From positions 11,768,241-11,832,240 of the forward strand of contig CP154955.1 in NCBI GenBank assembly GCA_039621445.1: a DNA stretch of 64,000 nucleotides. Direction: 5' to 3'. The notes beneath the pieces were generated by a model that saw only the letters and a list, made by a program, of their open reading frames with translations, had not been told where the DNA came from and searched no databases. A program made the position numbers and the translations under genes. Origin of the DNA: Euglena gracilis. Its lineage: Eukaryota > Euglenida > Euglenophyceae > Euglenales. This document shows, in pieces, positions 36,392 to 48,626 of the stretch; positions within the stretch are counted from its first letter, which is position 1, and each line of letters begins with the position of its first letter.

Positions 36392-36520
36392 CGTGGGGTG
36401 CCTGCTGTCATCGAACCCCTGAAGGAGTTCCGGACAAAGAAGCCAACCTGGGGCACCTGTGCGGGCCTGATCTTCCTCGCCGACTCCGTAACGTCACAAG
36501 CGGAACTTGGGCAGACGTTG
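36392..36520 (+). CDS. pdxT: PdxT/SNO glutaminase, catalytic-Cys exon
   Basis: The frame reads AVIEPLKEF, then KPTWGTCAGLIFLADSVTSQ and AELGQTL, ending at a GTGTGT donor (36521) in phase 0. GTCAGLIFLA is the nucleophile-elbow motif of the glutaminase subunit of pyridoxal 5'-phosphate synthase, with Cys as catalytic residue. This subunit hydrolyses glutamine and channels ammonia to the PdxS/SNZ synthase. The 5' limit is unclear: a TGA sits in frame at 36389-36391 and no AG acceptor lies between it and the conserved IEPLKEF. Either the acceptor is unusual or the sequence has an error or lesion here. Upstream exons (start, PGGES motif) were not located. Confidence 0.8.
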
Positions 36521-38470
36521 GTGTGTGCCATCCAAAGGCAGTTGTTTGCTATTTCCCCCCCCCATAAAATGCGGTCTTTTTAACCCATTTGCACTTTTTG
36601 AGTTGCTAGCCCTTGGGACCTTTCCCCTGGGTTTGATCAACCAATGTTCATTGGCACCCTTCAATGAATGCCCGTGATTAATCTGCCCAATCCAAAGAAT
36701 TAGTCAATTAAGCATGTCCAAATAACCCCCTCGGTTTTATATGGACGGGATTTCAAATGCCCCAAAATGCCCATTTTTGTCCATGTTGGGATTTTTTGGA
36801 ACAAAATCAGCCAAAAATGCATTACCATTTCCACCTCGGCGCGCAACGCCGGAGGAATTTTTTTTTCCAGTTGTGGGGACCCCGGGGGAGGGGGGTCTAG
36901 CTTTTCCATTTTTTTCCAGTGTCTAGCAAAACGGCCAGCCAGTGGACGCCCCGTGGCCCTTAAGCGATAGCCTGGTTCTGAACCTTATTCAAAGTTGCAG
37001 GCTGCCAGATCCTCCAGCAATTTCAATCAAATGTCATAGAAGAAAAATTGAGAAATGTTCTCACGATTGCTTTCAGACATTGACAATGAAAGCATTTGCA
37101 TTGCGGATCGATTTCACTGGAATTCCCCTTGAATGTCTTGCATTCTTTTTGTTAAAGTCCAATATTGTTTGTCAGGTTCAGGGGAGGCTGGTATTTGCAA
37201 GTAGAGGATTCATTACATATTCATTATTACACAAGCCCTAAAGCTGGCTTCAATAATTTATCCAAGAGAATTCTGACTGGGCAACAGAGACACAAGGAAA
37301 GGTCACGCTTGCACGTTTACCAATTTTTTTCTTGTCATCAAAAAAATAGCAAAACAGTCAACTAAATTCACAATTGGTCAATAATTATAAAAATTGCACA
37401 ATAAACTCGTGCTGTTGGATTTGTGCTGTTTCGCTCACAAGAAAGTGTTGCTGCGTGGTTTGAGCTGAGAGGAAACACAAATGGCTTTTATTTCCAATAT
37501 TGGAAATTTGTGTTTTTCCCATCGATGTTTCAATTTCAGCTGGAACATTTTGGGTCTTAAAATGCTTTTTTTTGCCCTTGATTTTTCCGTGAGTCCAAAC
37601 TCTCATTTTTTTTATCATTTTTTGTTTCCTTTTTTTTCACTGGTAATTTGTCCTTTCTTCAGAAGCAGGATAATCCCAAAATAAAAAATTGTTGCATTTA
37701 CCATTTTGTTTCCCTCCCAAAATGCATAAAGCTGAGCATTTTTTTTTGTTTTCTTGCCTCGTATTTTTCGAGGTTCCATGTTGGGTCTCCCATTTTTAAT
37801 TTTTTTTGATTTTTCCTCATTGGCATTGTGAAGATGAGGAATTTTGCACTTTTTCTCAATCTTCTATGTCATTGTCAAACTGTGTTTACACCCGAATGCT
37901 TTGCTCTTTCTCTCCTTTTTCCATAGGGAGGTGCAATGTTTTCCAGTTTCAATGCAGCTGCCGGTTAAGGATGCAACAACTGGCACTTCTTTTTGGCAGC
38001 ACCACATCTCCAACTGTGCAGGGGGCGAAGTTGGGGGGATGGCAGTGTGCCATCAAAATTGCAATCCGGCCATTGGGAAGCGGGGCCCTAGAGGAGGATC
38101 ACAGTCTGGAAAAAAAGGAGCCGAGACACTCCCCAAAAAGACGTCGCCAAAAGCTGTGGTGAGACAGGCTGTTCAACAATTTCATAACAAAAAACCCTTC
38201 AGTTAAGGGGTTTGAGTGAACCCCACCCGAAGAAATCATACCTAATTTTTTCCCCCTATTTCACAGCAGTCTATTCACACGGTGAATGCACCTGTGGTGT
38301 GGTTAGGTGGTAGGTATTATCTTCGGCCTCTAAAAGAACTGTCTAAAACATTGGTTGTTCCATCAAAGTCAGCAGTTCTGAAGATGCATACACACACATG
38401 TCTAATACTTTGTGGTGTGTGAATTTTTTGCATGTGGCTTTTTTGGGAGTATGGCGTCGGTCCCGCACAG

Positions 38471-38578
38471 GTGGGCGGCTTGGCGGTGAATGCCGAACGA
38501 AACGCTTTTGGGCGGCAGATCCAGAGCTACACGTCGACGCTTGAGCTGCATGACATTGGGGAGGAGCCCCCATTGAAG
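38471..38578 (+). CDS. pdxT: PdxT/SNO glutaminase, middle exon
   Basis: A gtcccgcacag acceptor and a GTTGCC donor bound exactly 36 codons in phase 0. The frame VGGLAVNAERNAFGRQIQSY then TSTLELHDIGEEPPLK carries the RNxFGRQIxSF/Y signature of the family. It joins the preceding exon seamlessly (GQTL + VGGL). The intron before it is 1.95 kb. Confidence 0.88.
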
Positions 38579-38626
38579 GTTGCCTCCTCTGCCCTGTGTC
38601 AGCCTTCGTTTGCTTGACCAACAACA

Positions 38627-38805
38627 ATGCCTACAACAACAACAATACCAACAACAATAACAACAACAGCAGCAGCAGCAGCAGCAGAAGCAACAAGAAC
38701 AACAATAACAACAACAACAACAACAACAACAATAACAGCAGCAGCAGCAGCAGCACCACAACCACCACCACCAACACCAACAACAACAACAACAACGACA
38801 ATGCT
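38627..38805. repeat. (CAA)n/(CAG)n/(CAC)n trinucleotide repeat in PdxT intron
   Basis: About 180 bp of ACN-type trinucleotides, mostly AAC with AGC runs and ACC at the end. It starts 49 bp after the donor of the middle PdxT exon. Poly-Asn, poly-Thr or poly-Gln frames across it are by-products. Confidence 0.95.
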
Positions 38806-38882
38806 TACATGTCAATTTTTCTCACCTCTTTTGCACAAGTATGGGCTCACCCTTTGTTGCTTGTGGTCCCCAACACTCACAG

Positions 38883-38999
38883 TATACCAACGAGACGCCG
38901 ATGGTGTTCATCCGTGCCCCCTGCATCACCGAAGTCTTGTCCCCAAAGTGCAAGGTCCTGGCAACCTTGCCCAAGCGCAGTGGTGCTGGCAAGGAACAG
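38883..38999 (+). CDS. pdxT: PdxT/SNO glutaminase, VFIRAP exon
   Basis: An acactcacag acceptor and a GTGCTC donor bound 39 codons in phase 0. The frame reads YTNETPMVFIRAPCITEVLS then PKCKVLATLPKRSGAGKEQ. The FIRAP motif followed by a KVLA strand is diagnostic of PdxT/SNO proteins. Confidence 0.88.
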
Positions 39000-39211
39000 G
39001 TGCTCGGCGCCTTTTGAGATTCAATGAAGGGGCTACATGTTGTCGCTGCAGGCTGCATTTTAAAACGAGGCCGGCTCCCCCAGGGTGCCTGCCTGCCCAT
39101 GTGCTCAATTCTGCTTTTTTTGAAGAGTTAACTTTGAAGCCTGCCATATGTGCCACCTTCAAATGCAACCCCGCATCATCATGGCAATCCCCCCCCCCCC
39201 TTTCCTGGCAG

Positions 39212-39241
39212 GTTGTCGCAGTGCGGCAAGGCCACCTTCTG
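39212..39241 (+). CDS. pdxT: PdxT/SNO glutaminase, short exon
   Basis: A C/T tract ending ctggcag is followed by VVAVRQGHLL, the conserved strand before the catalytic His of the family. The next bases are GGGCAGGCCC, with no GT donor in a phase compatible with the last exon. The 3' limit is therefore set by homology only. A GC or other non-canonical donor, a base error, or a genuine lesion could explain this. Confidence 0.7.
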
Positions 39242-39362
39242 GGCAGGCCCTTGCTGAAACTGTCGTTGTGACTGAAAACTGAAGTTGGACTCGTTCTCAC
39301 GGTATTCTCTTTAAACTGTTTTCCCTATTTTGGGGGTTAATGGCCTGCCTTGCCTCTCGGTT

Positions 39363-39745
39363 TGCCCCACTAACTAGTTAATTATTATTGTTATGTATAG
39401 TATAATAAAATGTAATATATATATATATATATAATAGTGTGTAATTTATTATAATCTTATATAAATATAATATGATATTATATTATATATTATATATAAA
39501 TATAATATATAATATTACATATGTACTTTTATTATTAGATAAATTGCATGTTATGTATGTTGTAAATAATATATTATTAATATTATTATATAATATTATA
39601 ATATTATATATAAATATATAATATAAATAATGTATAAATATAAACAAATATATATATATATATAATATTAATAATATATTATTAATAATGGTTAATACTG
39701 TTATATTTATGGTACATAATGATATTGTAATAATAACTCAATATT
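39363..39745. repeat. AT-rich block (TATAATAT-type) in last PdxT intron
   Basis: About 380 bp composed almost only of A and T with irregular TATAAT and ATATTAAT repeats. It is the longest pure AT block in the window. Confidence 0.9.
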
Positions 39746-39847
39746 TAATTATTATTGGGGATTTGGGAATTATTGGGGATTGGGGAGTTTGTTGTCTTCT
39801 CGACCTTCTTAATTGTCGCACCTCATCGAGATCTCATTGGTCTGCAG

Positions 39848-39937
39848 CCGGCAACCTCCTTTCACCCTGAGCTCACTTCTGACCTCAGTTGGCATCAATA
39901 TTTCATTGATCTGGTTGTTGCCCATCGTTCACCATGA
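39848..39937 (+). CDS. pdxT: PdxT/SNO glutaminase, C-terminal exon with catalytic His-Glu
   Basis: A tctgcag acceptor is followed by [20 protein letters not shown] then DLVVAHRSP and TGA. FHPEL supplies the catalytic His and Glu of the class I glutaminase triad. Together with the Cys exon, all three triad residues are present in collinear order across 3.5 kb. The C-terminus has the usual short family tail. Confidence 0.85.
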   Translation, partial: PATSFHPELTSDLSWHQYFIDLVVAHRSP

Positions 39938-42900
39938 CCTGCATTGCGGGTTCTTCGCCTCTTGTTATACCTTCTCCCCCTGAATCAACATTTTCCACCT
40001 CTTGATGAGCCACAGGCATCGCCCAAGGGCTGTGCATTCTCGATTCATGAAACTGAAACTGAAGGAAAATCGGGCAAAAACCATAATTTCCCCCCCCTTT
40101 AAAGGAACCCCCTTCCAAATACAAAGGATGGCTTCACTCAGGAAAAATATAAAATCTTTGGGGGGATACAACCCATTTTTTTTCACCAGAAATGCTCCAT
40201 TTTATTTCTCTGATCTGGAGGGGAGTGGATGGGTGGGTCCTGACCCCCCACAAGAGGTGGAGCAAATATTGGTGTTTTTTTTTTAAGAGGTGGAGCAGAT
40301 TGGGGGTGACCCTGTGTTTTCTCCCCCCTCCAAGTCAAGGACTGAAAAATTTGGACCCCAAAATGGTTCCTTTTAGGAGGTGGTGCCGACCCCCCTCATC
40401 CTTGAAATAAAAACTGGCCGAGCCAGAACAGTATGCAAAAAAGTATCTGCAAACTAGTTTTTTATATAAAAAATGTGCAGACAACAATGACAGGAAACAA
40501 AAATGATGGGAAACCATCAATTTTTCTCATCATTCTTTCTCCTGTCAATTGCCCCACATCCTTCAATGGGAGTCGCATTCAGGAATAGTCAAATTCTGCA
40601 CACAAAAAGATGGGGTATGACATATATGGTCAATTCTGGGTGCTTTTTCCATAAAAACCAAAAAAACACACCCAGAAGACCATTTTGACCATTTTTTTTT
40701 TGAAATTTTGAGTTGCCTAGTTTGCTTAAATCTTTCTTCACCATTGGGGAAATAATACCTCCAATTCCCATCAAAAATTGAATTTTCCCATCATTAAATT
40801 TTCCAACACCAAAAATTGCCCATCAGTTTTTCCCATCATTTTGTTTCTCCGTCATTTTTGTTACCCATCATTTTTGTCCGGACTGTAATGGTTTTGCAAT
40901 GCACCCAAGCGATCCACACATCATCTGTCCAAGTGAACCATCCTCCCCAATGTGAATCACATGTACGTGCACATCATGTGCATTGTTTTTGATAGTCAAC
41001 GGGAACTGAAGGATGTTTAATGGGGTTCCATTTCCCCCGGATCTCCTTTCCTGTGGAGGTAATGTGAAGTCCACAGGAAAGAAGGAGAACCGGAGAAAAA
41101 AGGGGGGGTGTCCCCTTTCTGGTTTTGATGATCCAAACCACTCCTCTGGATCCAGCCATGTTCAAATAAAGATGGCATTGCCCTTCTTTGGCTGCTTTCC
41201 GATAATACCAGTTAACAGCGGAGGGCGTCCAGTGAGCTAGCTCTTCATTGCCACCCAGCACCTCCTGCCAGGCTGCAAGACCCGCTGTGCCAATAGGGCC
41301 ACCCGTAACTGGTTGTTTGCTTTGCAAACGGAAACAGAAGTCAAAAGAATAGTGAAATTATTGGACATGGTGCAGGTGTAGGGCCCTGGTTTGTGACATA
41401 TACAAATGGAAGGATAAAGAGAGCCCCGAAGGTTGCCCTGATTTCATTTGCATTTCAGTTTTTTTTTTGAGTCGAAGGTTCCCTCATCACGAAACCTGCA
41501 CCACGTTTCACATGCATGAAGCTTGCCCAAGGCCCACCAGCTGCTAACGTTCAACCTTGAAGGGCCTGTTTGAAGAGGGGAAGCACTCGCTGATCCCTCT
41601 CCCTATGTGTTCATGCTGGGGGTTTGCGCCGTCACGTAAGTTGTCCAGCATGAGAAGTTAGAAGCCTCCACCCTTTCCCAGACAGGTCCTTCCAGCCACT
41701 GCACATTGCACATTGGGGCGGTGCTAAGGGCTCTTTTTTTTTGACTAATCCCCCCAACGAATCACAAAATGATTGTTGGGCAGCAGAAGAATTGGTTTGG
41801 GACAGTCGCTTCGTTTGGTTTGTACCTGCTCATCAAAACACAACCCGACACCTCCAAAAGTGGCACGCAAGCCTTGTGAGGGTTTGCTTGGGTTGTTTTG
41901 GAGTAAGTAATGTTACCACCCTCTCGCAGAGTTTTCCGAGGCGCAAAAGCTCTTGAAGTGGACTGACACTTCCAGCCAATGGTTGCATTATTTGGACCCT
42001 GCTCTGGTTGTGGGGAAAAAAACAGCCTGTTCGAACCAGGGCTTTTTAAAAAAAAATGGTTTGTGAATTGAAGAAGTCAAAAGGTTGCTCTGTTTGCGCA
42101 CACTTGCTGTGTGGGGGTTTAACTCCCCCGCTTATAAACCCCCAGGTTTCACTATCTGGTTTGGTGAGTCAGCGAAGGGGGCCAGTTGGTCAAACCCGAT
42201 CAACCTGATCCCCAGGAATCGCCAAAACCCTATTGGTGCGTGGGGCATCAAACCCTCCCCTTGATCCCCTATTTCTGGTTTCCGGTGCCAATGTTTGATG
42301 GAGGGGGGGGCGACCCCACCAGGCCTTCCTGTGCAGCCCAACCCCCATTTTAACCAAAAAACCTTTCAAAATATCATTTTTTTTGGCAAAGTTTGTCAAA
42401 GAATGGCATTTTTGATGGTGGTCAGCCAATAAAAAACACAAAAAATCAGTTAGCCCCCCCCCCCAATTGTTCCGGCCTTTTCATTTCATTTTCTTCTCTG
42501 GCGATGTCTACAGTTTGTCTTTTGGTTGGCCACCTGAGGATATGCTTTACATTCAGCTGAGTATTACTTCATTGACACGATTGAGCTTTTACTTCTTCCC
42601 TCTGAAGGGCTTATTTGGAACAGCTTTGTAAATGCCTTGACTTTGGGCCCCCTACTGACTACTGTATGGCATTGTGAATGGGGTGCATTCACAGGCTTCT
42701 CCCCTTCCAAGTTACGAGCTACTGTCAAAGGAATACCCTGTCCTGAATAAATGAATTTCAGCATCCCAGTAATACCTTTTGGGATCAGAAACTGCAAATA
42801 TGCTTCAGAAGAAGACCGTTTTATACAAGACAAAATGCTTCAATGGCAAAATCCACAATGTCCCTGCAACCAAACGGAAAACTGGTGTTTTTTTAAACAC

Positions 42901-45900
42901 CAGTTTTTTGAACACAAGCTGTATTTTATAAACTGTTTGCCCCTGAAAAATTTCCAGCAGAACTTCGTGCACGCTTTCTTTTGGCAGGAAAAAGCTTCGC
43001 AAAAACTCTTTCAATGTGCTATTTTCCACGATATTCGGCCTTTGCACCTCAAAGTACGGTGTGGAATGAAGAATAGGTGGATTATGGGCACAAACAATCA
43101 CCAGCCCGGCGATTCATTCCTCGTGTTGTTCCCCACTCCAGTTCTCCCGCCTGTCTATTGTAACCTCTCGCCCAGCCAAACTTTCAAGTCATTCCGCTTT
43201 CCCTTTCGTCCCAGGCAGCAGAACATGTTCTGACTACATTTTTACGGGGTCTTTTCAAAATAAATTGAACGTTTCTTTTTCGCAAATGTGAACTCACGAA
43301 CGTTTCTTTTTCGCAAAGGAACAAGCTAACTACGTGTAACGGGAGATTGCGAGATTAGCCGCCTAAGAGAGTGACCAATCCCCCTACAACGGGGGGGGGA
43401 CCAGAAGTGACTGAATTGTTTTCAAAAAGTGATTGAAGTTTGAAAGCCAGCATTCTGTATGTATGGACCCCCATTTCCACGGTTACTTAAAAATTGGGTT
43501 TCAATCACTCAGCCAAAATTTCCCATCCTTCCTTTAGTTGACGGTTGAGAAAACAGACATTTTTTTTTCATTGACTGCGGGTCCAAATTTGAGCAACCCG
43601 ATGCAACCCAAACTTATTTAGGGGGACAATGAATTTGATAAACAGCATGCATCACAAAAAAAGTGATTTTGGCTTGAAGAATGTGAACTCATAGCTGCTG
43701 CCATTTGATTTTTCATCATACTTCCTGCATTTTTAGAGTCGTTCAATTTTTTGACAGTTTTGTGATGGTCTCAGGGGGTTGCTTATTTTTTTTTTTCAAT
43801 TGCTTGGATTGGCCTCCGATGACTTGTAAAATGTCCGCAGTATTTTAGACTGATATCCCTTCAACTCGATTTTGAAAAGCATCACACGGAAATACCCCCT
43901 TGGGATCTGGTTTTGTGATCCAAGCAGGCAGCAACACATCAAAGCATCACCACAGCAAACCCGAAATGAGACATGAAATGCTCCAGCAGTGGAACCGCTC
44001 ACCTCCCAATGCTGAAATGGAGAAGCCATGCAAGCACTGATTTGCTTACCCCATCCCCACCAATGAACCCTGGGCTATGTCACCAAATTGGGACATCCAA
44101 ACCCCACTTTGTTTTTCATTTATTTTTTCCGCACAAAACTGAATCGATGAACCGATTATTCCCACCAAAATACAGGGTTGATATCGGAGGCCTTCGAAAA
44201 AATTGGGGGAAAATGCAGGGAAAATGTGGGAAATTGCGGGAAAATTGTGGCAAAAATTGAGATCGGAAAGGACACATTTCTGCTGGAGGGGACTGAGAAA
44301 AATTTCACAGATTTGGTCATTATACAACACAGATGTAAGCTCTGAGCCGTTATTGACATTTTTTCCAACAAAAAGGTCTAAAAGCATGCTTTTTGTAACT
44401 TTGGGAACATGATTCTGGAAATATGGAATTTCTTGGATGAAAAATTTGAAAACAGCAAAAAAAAATTGCCGAAAACTATGGTCTCAGGATAAAATCTGGT
44501 CCAATGCGAAATCTTTCAAGGCGAAATTATTTCCCACCAGAAACTGGGAAAAAATCCAAAAAAGGCCCAGAAATTACCAAATTTTGGCAAATTTTGTAAG
44601 TCTGACAAATTTCGGCAAACTTGAAACAAAATAACAAAAAACACCTGGGTTCCCTTGTGAAACGTCCAAGAAGTGGCCGAAACTCATCTCGCCTTCCGTT
44701 TCAGGTTCATGCGGAAAAATTGCAGCAATGGGAAAATTGTGGAAAACTTTCAGAAAGTGCGGAAGATCGCAGAAAATGTGGGAAATTGCGGAAATTGCGG
44801 ATATCAATCCCCTGACAGCGGCGGCACATCGCCTTGATCTGTGGTCCTCACGCACGCGCAAAGAAAACAGTTTTTGCGATGCAATTAAGTGTCTAGCAAC
44901 GTGGTGCTTTCCTTTGGCTGTTTTTTTTTACCTCCATTTTTCCCACATGGATGGGTTCCCAATGATGAGGGGTGATTTTTTTGCGGGTACTATACTCCAT
45001 TTTTTTGTGAATCATGGTTGCCAAAGCCAGCAGCCTTGACTTCACTTTTGGCTTCCATGTTTGACTGTCCTTTTGGTGCGCCTGCCACCTCCCGGAGCCA
45101 TCAAGGAAGCGATACATTCTTTGGACTGCTCAGCGCAGTGACACTGACCACACATCCTTTTTTGATTCACAGTTTTACGTCTGTTGGTGACGTTGCTTCT
45201 CAGCGCGTGTGTCTTCCCCCCAACGGCACTAAAAACATCCCAACAGCCTGAAACTCAGGTCTTGCTTTGAATCCAAGCCCGAAGAGCAGTCCAGAATGGG
45301 GATGGCTTGGGCCATTGGAATGGTGTGTTGGGGTGTGGATGGACATTCCTCATCATTTGTCGCATCATAATTTCACTTCTCTGGGTTTAAGGACACTATT
45401 CTCTCCTTGTGATAAGCTAATGAATGGTGAAAGCATGTGCATTGTTTTGGTGAAATTCTCATATTTCCCAAAATTATTGTCATTCTATTCAATTATTCTC
45501 ATCCCCGAAATTCTCATCCAACTCATGTTGTCCAGGGAAGTTGGAGGCATTTTCATGCGAAGCATTTTGTGATTTTTTTTATATAGAAAGTTGCATGCTT
45601 CAAATTGGTGCAGACCCGATTTTTTTTTTTTTTTGGCTGGTGACCCTGGGGATGAGGTTGGTGGGTTGGCCCAGCTGACCCTCCCAGCGGGTCTGGTGGA
45701 ATGGCCAACTGTGAAAAAGTGTTCCACCCCCAGACCATTCAGTGCGAGGTGATGAGAAGTTTTTTTTTGTTGCCTCACTGCTCCCTTCCACGGGGGGGGG
45801 GGGGGGCGAGAAGCAGTGTCAGCTAAACTTGAACATGAAGCTGAAAAATAAAAAAAATAACTGGGGCTTAAATAAATGAAAAATAGCTGGGCTTTCCCAA

Positions 45901-46504
45901 CACAGATGCAGGTTCAGAGGTTGGGTGAGTCAAGGTTACCGATCTCCTCGCAAGATGGGCAGCTCAGTTTACCATTTGGGATTTCTAATGATTCAGGGCG
46001 TTCCACAAGACGATGAATCTTTTTGGAATCGGTCTTCATACACACATATGTGTTGCATCTTCCCACTCAAAACGGGGCTTTTTTTCACGGAGCTGGCACC
46101 AAAGACTGTAAAGCAACGTTTTCTAGGTGTCGAGATGGCAAATCTCGATGTAGATGGGTTTTGAAGCCTGTTTCATGGGCAATCAAACGTACCAAGTTCC
46201 AGGGCCAAACTTCCGGAGTTTATATCTCTCACCCGGTCCGGAATCCATGTTTTTCAAATTTTTAGCTCGTCGTGTGAGGCACTTTTGAAAGGCCCATAAC
46301 TCAGGATGGAGGGGGAATCGCGGAAATGAGTGGAGACCTGGTTTTTGCCTTTGATTTTGCAGGCTAAAACATGGCATATATCCGATGCTTCAACGCGGCG
46401 CATAGCTGAATTCAACTGAAAAACTTAAACTTTTTTTGACAGCACGCAAAAAACCCTGAAACGGTGCCACGCGAAAATCTGTGAAACAGAGTGTACGTAT
46501 ACAT

Positions 46505-46733
<229 letters not shown>

Positions 46734-47814
46734 CCACACAAAAGCAAATGCGTTTTTTGGACTCGTAATTCTACAATGTGCAAATTATGTGAAATAGAAT
46801 AGTGTTATTGTATTTTAAATCTGCGGGCGAGATTTTTTTTCAATCGTCTCACGTACAAAGTAATACTCAAGTTATGATTTTATTTTGAATAGATGCATTC
46901 TGACAATAATAAATACAAGGAATACATTTTGCACTTACAATACAAAAAATATAACAATTACATTGACATTCCAAGGCTGAGCTTCCCAGTGCACAGTCCA
47001 CTAAGTTTTCCAATTCGTGACCCAGCTTCAAGACGTTTGCACAACGAGTCACGTCATTTTCTTTGCATTTGTCTCTGTGCACTTTTTTTTGAAGTTCTCA
47101 CATTTTTTGAACCCTGTGCTGAATTTTGGTTTCAACCATTTTGGTTTCACAAGACCCATGAAGGTTTTCTCAATTTCCAGATTTGTTGAAAAGTGGGTGG
47201 TTGGCTTTTCTCTTTTTGCGATACTGTTACAGCTGGAAGACATTTTCCCTCTCATTCACATGTGCCGGTGCAGTATTCTTTTCTTCCATTGACATTTATG
47301 AGTCGGACCCTTCTCCTTTCACTCCGCCTTTGAGGGTTGATTTTGTTTTTCAAGGAGCTGCTTAAATTATGAGGGCTTGCTTGAGTTTGGAGGAGGGTTT
47401 GAGTTATTTTGGACGAAATCCCTCTTCCGCTTTGTCAATACCCACGTTTTTTTTCGGGGGGGTTAGACAAAAAACGAGGAACCAAACAGGGACCCAAGAA
47501 ATATGCCTAAACAGGGAGGGCTGCACCTCGGCTGACACTGACACCGCCTTTTCACAGGGTTGTTGCATCGTAACAATGACGGGCCGCTCCTGCTTGACCC
47601 ATGTTTGAGATCCCAGACTTCCCAAATGGGTTACTTCTATTCACGACGTACATTGGTATGTCCTGTTTGAGTTGTTCAAAGGAGCCTTTTTTGAAGGTGT
47701 GACCGACCCAGACATTTTCTTACGTTTGGTGACCCAGGCCATGGGGAGGGGGTGGGGGAGTCGCACCACCCGCCCCCCGCCGCCCCCCCCCCATCCTGGT
47801 GGGTGGGGGTGGTC

Positions 47815-47972
47815 TGCCCCCCCCCCCCACCAGGCTGTACCGTATTTCTGGAGGCGCCGATTTTTTTGGTCAAAGTTCTCCTTCTGCTGAAGGAATTTTT
47901 TCTCACAGGGTGCTGTGGTGGGTGGAGGGGGTCACCCCACCCCCCAACCAGGCTTTCCCGTACAGCCCTGGG
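47815..47972. mobile_element. partial MITE family A copy in spacer
   Basis: Shares the GGCGCCGATTTTTTTGGTCA block, a GGTGCTGTGGTGGGTGGAGG block and the 3' terminus CAGGCTTTCCCGTACAGCCCTG with the 240-bp family A element. The left terminus is not recognisable. Shorter matches to the same terminus occur at about 42325-42340 and 49485-49506, and core-only matches at about 18280-18320 and 36245-36310. Confidence 0.55.
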
Positions 47973-48276
47973 GGGGGGGGTGGGTGAAGGGTCCATCCAG
48001 CCTGCCTCCCCCCCAGGGGGGGGGTCAGGCTCACACCTGGGGGGGTACCCCGCCGGAAAAGTGAATTTTTCATTTTTGGTGCGAAGTGCTGAATTTTTTG
48101 GACCCAAAAGTGGGTTCCCGGAGCCCCCGCTCTCCCCAACCCCAAGGAGGTGGGTGGGTGGATCCGCCCCCCCGGGTCCTTAATAAAATCTCTCGCCTGG
48201 TGCAAACAATTTCTCACCGGGTGGGAACAATCACTTACGTACCGAACACCCAGATTGCTTTTTGTCGTTCACCCCT

Positions 48277-48345
48277 GGTTTAGAGTTAGGTTTAGGTTTA
48301 GGGTGGGTTAGGGTCAGAGTTAGGGTTAGAGTTAGGGTCATGTTT
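48277..48345. repeat. degenerate telomere-like (TTAGGG)n tract
   Basis: About ten imperfect TTAGGG, TTAGGTT and TTAGAG units reading in one direction, such as GGGTTAGGGTCAGAGTTAGG. This is consistent with an old interstitial telomeric sequence or a telomere-like microsatellite. Confidence 0.75.
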
Positions 48346-48477
48346 GGGGGGTTGAATATTTTTTTCAGAAAGGGGGACAATTGCGGATTTCTGGGAAGTC
48401 AGTGGCTGGAAATTGTGTGTCAACTGGAGAGATTGAACTTTTGCTTATTTTATGAACCCCAACCTGTGCTGTTCCAG

Positions 48478-48626
48478 GGGCGATCCGGAAGGAGGCCGAC
48501 GACTGTCGCCGCCTTCGGCTTCTGTTCGACATCCTGCGGCTGCAGTACGTGGAGGTGGATGTGACGGAGCTGCAGTTCCTCCGCAAGAAGCTGGCACAGC
48601 TCTCCGGCACCACCGCCCTCCCACAG
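48478..48626 (+). CDS. glutaredoxin-fold (SH3BGR-like) protein, exon
   Basis: A tgctgttccag acceptor and a GTGCCT donor bound 149 nt, with phase 1 at the start and phase 0 at the end. The frame AIRKEADDCRRLRLLFDILR, LQYVEVDVTELQFLRKKLAQ, LSGTTALPQ matches the helix 1, strand 2, helix 2, cis-Pro layout of the glutaredoxin/SH3BGR family. In that family, AIRK-type residues open helix 1 and a Pro precedes strand 3. The CxxC motif of active glutaredoxins would lie upstream and was not seen. SH3BGR proteins lack it, so a redox-inactive role is likely. The 5' exon was not found. Confidence 0.6.

Noticed and set aside
42560-43233. Opposed open frames suggesting a degraded transposon protein
   Set aside because: No recognisable motif, terminal repeats or family resemblance, and the frames conflict.
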